From Candidatus Dormiibacterota bacterium (lineage in GTDB: Bacteria > Chloroflexota > Dormibacteria > Aeolococcales > Bog-877), in NCBI GenBank assembly GCA_003132265.1, contig PKXE01000078.1:3863-9935 (forward strand): 6,073 nt of DNA, given 5' to 3'. Shown here one piece after another: positions 5,076 to 6,073 of this stretch. How positions within the stretch are numbered: the stretch's first letter is position 1; every line of letters starts with the position of its first letter. Under the pieces are notes generated by a model. That model searched no databases, was not told where the DNA came from, and saw only the letters and a list, made by a program, of their open reading frames with translations. Both the position numbers and the translations under genes were made by a program.

Positions 5076-6073
5076 CACGCTCTCCCAAAATGAATCGCCA
5101 GCCGGCCGCTCTCCAGGTGGGCCGCGTTGGTCACCTGGCCGTGCAGCACCCGGGGCAGACTGATCTCCCGCTTGTAGGGGCCGACGCTCACGTAGAGTTC
5201 GTCGTCCCGTTGGGTTAGCTCAACTTGATCCTTGGTCGCAAACGGCAACTGCAGCGTGAGCACGTACTCCTCCCCCTCCCGGCGCAGCGACTGCGGCTTG
5301 GTGTCGTAGAGAATGGCGCTGGGATCGATGTCGCCGAAGAGAGAATCGGCCAGCTCCCGCAGGTTTGCCAGCCCCACGATCTCGTGGTCGAAGAGCCGGC
5401 TGTTCAGGATCGGTACCGGGGAGAAGGCCGCCTCGACCTGCTCCGCGTAGCGTTGCTGCGACTTGTGCCACTCCGCGAAGTAACCTTCGCTGACCTCTTC
5501 GGGAAGCACGCGATTGACCAGCACCGCATCCACCTGGTAGTCGTAGAGATTGAGGTAGGTGTAGGCGCGTTGCGACTCCTTGATCACCATCTTTTCCAGG
5601 TTTAGTACCAACCGGACGGTGCAGGTCTTGGAGTCACTGAGGATCTCTTTCATGGACTCCAGCTCCACCAGGAGCTCTTTGATGGACTGGTAGATTTCGT
5701 CGGCTGGCAGCGGAATTTTTACAAACGGCTGCAGCACCGGCCGGGCTATCTTCATCACCCTGCGCTCAAGTGGAAAGATCCGGTCCAGGTACCAGCGGGC
5801 GACCTCGGGAAAGGCCAGCAACTGGAGGGTCTCACCGGTGGGCGCGCAGTCCACGATCAGCACGTCGTACTCCTGGAGCTGGGAGTGGCGCCGGATCCAC
5901 ATCAGGCTGGAGATTTCCTCCATTCCCGGCGGAGTCGCCAACTCCTCGGCGATGATCTCGTCGACTCCCTGACTGTTGAACAACACCGCCAGGTAGCCGT
6001 GGATTTTGTCCCAGTGCCCCTCCATTTCGTGGAGGGCATTGACCTCTTGCCCAAAGAGGTTCTCCGCGACCTC
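5075..6073 (-). CDS. ArsA/Get3-family ATPase with C-terminal HSP20-like domain, 5' end outside window
   Basis: 332 C-terminal residues are visible; the frame is open through base 6073, so the ATG at 6025 is internal (the preceding codons read EVAENLFGQEVNALHE, in family). The N-terminal P-loop lies outside the window. Counting from the window edge: AEE then PGMEE at 42-53, the switch-like DCAPTGET at 75-82, NLEKMVIKE near 158-166 (NPEKMVIKE in most relatives), YLNLY at 173-177 and VNRVLP at 186-191. From about residue 264 a beta-rich tail begins, with EEYVLTLQLPF, ELYVSVGPYKREISLPR and GRLAIHF, matching the HSP20/alpha-crystallin-like domain known at the end of many bacterial ArsA proteins. 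Such ATPases relate to arsenite-pump ATPases and to Get3, the chaperone of tail-anchored membrane proteins. Only two cysteines (76 and 151) are visible and no arsB or arsR neighbour, so arsenite export is not supported here. Its base composition is lower in GC than the downstream genes. Confidence 0.93.
   Translation of the reverse strand, partial: EVAENLFGQEVNALHEMEGHWDKIHGYLAVLFNSQGVDEIIAEELATPPGMEEISSLMWIRRHSQLQEYDVLIVDCAPTGETLQLLAFPEVARWYLDRIFPLERRVMKIARPVLQPFVKIPLPADEIYQSIKELLVELESMKEILSDSKTCTVRLVLNLEKMVIKESQRAYTYLNLYDYQVDAVLVNRVLPEEVSEGYFAEWHKSQQRYAEQVEAAFSPVPILNSRLFDHEIVGLANLRELADSLFGDIDPSAILYDTKPQSLRREGEEYVLTLQLPFATKDQVELTQRDDELYVSVGPYKREISLPRVLHGQVTNAAHLESGRLAIHFGRA
5082..5086 (-). 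promoter_or_regulatory. Ribosome binding site deciding the start of the small protein
   Basis: GGGAG on the minus strand, in the last codons of the ArsA gene. It is 6 bases before the ATG at 5075 and only 3 bases before the alternative GTG at 5078, so the ATG is preferred. Confidence 0.6.

Noticed and set aside
4146..5093. Long plus-strand open frame of 315 codons
   Set aside because: Lies antisense to the M50 protease and the small gene, whose motifs are certain. The product is a low-complexity Gln/Glu/Gly/Asp string typical of the reverse frame of a GC-rich gene.
5075..6025. ATG at 6025 as the true start of the ArsA gene
   Set aside because: The frame stays open to the window edge, the upstream codons read as family sequence, and the essential P-loop is still missing, so the gene must start further upstream.
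5075..6073. Arsenic resistance operon
   Set aside because: No arsB, arsC, arsR or arsD neighbour is visible; ArsA proteins with an HSP20-like tail are widespread without ars genes.

Overview
The window is one unbroken, tightly packed gene cluster read entirely from the minus strand. Eight protein genes run from right to left with junctions ranging from a 13-base overlap to a 6-base gap, so there is no intergenic space for a separate promoter or terminator. The two outer genes run off the window: the arsA-like gene has lost its 5' end beyond base 6073, and the ROK gene has lost its last few codons beyond base 1. I see no RNA gene, insertion sequence, CRISPR array or clear repeat.

Order of transcription (right to left): (1) ArsA/Get3-type ATPase with a C-terminal HSP20-like domain, 6073-5075; (2) a 76-residue helical protein of unknown function, 5075-4845; (3) an M50 (site-2) intramembrane metalloprotease, 4838-4056; (4) a Nudix hydrolase, 4068-3553; (5) a Ca2+/cation antiporter-family membrane protein, 3548-2556; (6) a lipoprotein, 2553-1783; (7) endonuclease IV, 1780-908; (8) a ROK-family sugar kinase, 902-1.

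Organism: high GC (sampled rows are about 68-88% in genes 2-8), GTG starts in half of the genes, a lipobox lipoprotein of the kind common in monoderm high-GC bacteria, and an ArsA with an HSP20-like tail. This suggests an actinobacterial, Chloroflexota or Dormibacterota-like lineage. That is inference; no marker gene here fixes the phylum. The arsA gene is visibly less GC-rich (two sampled rows at exactly 50%) than the rest.

Functional reading: the first three genes share a membrane-protein or proteostasis theme (ATPase with chaperone-like tail, small partner-like protein, intramembrane protease). The middle holds a nucleotide hydrolase, an ion exchanger and an exported lipoprotein. The end holds base-excision DNA repair and sugar phosphorylation. 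Only the first block suggests a coherent module; the rest looks like a housekeeping or stress-type operon. I found no clear evidence of a wholly new system. The best leads are the ArsA / small protein / M50 block, including an in-frame TGA between the last two, and the divergent ion-binding repeats of the exchanger.
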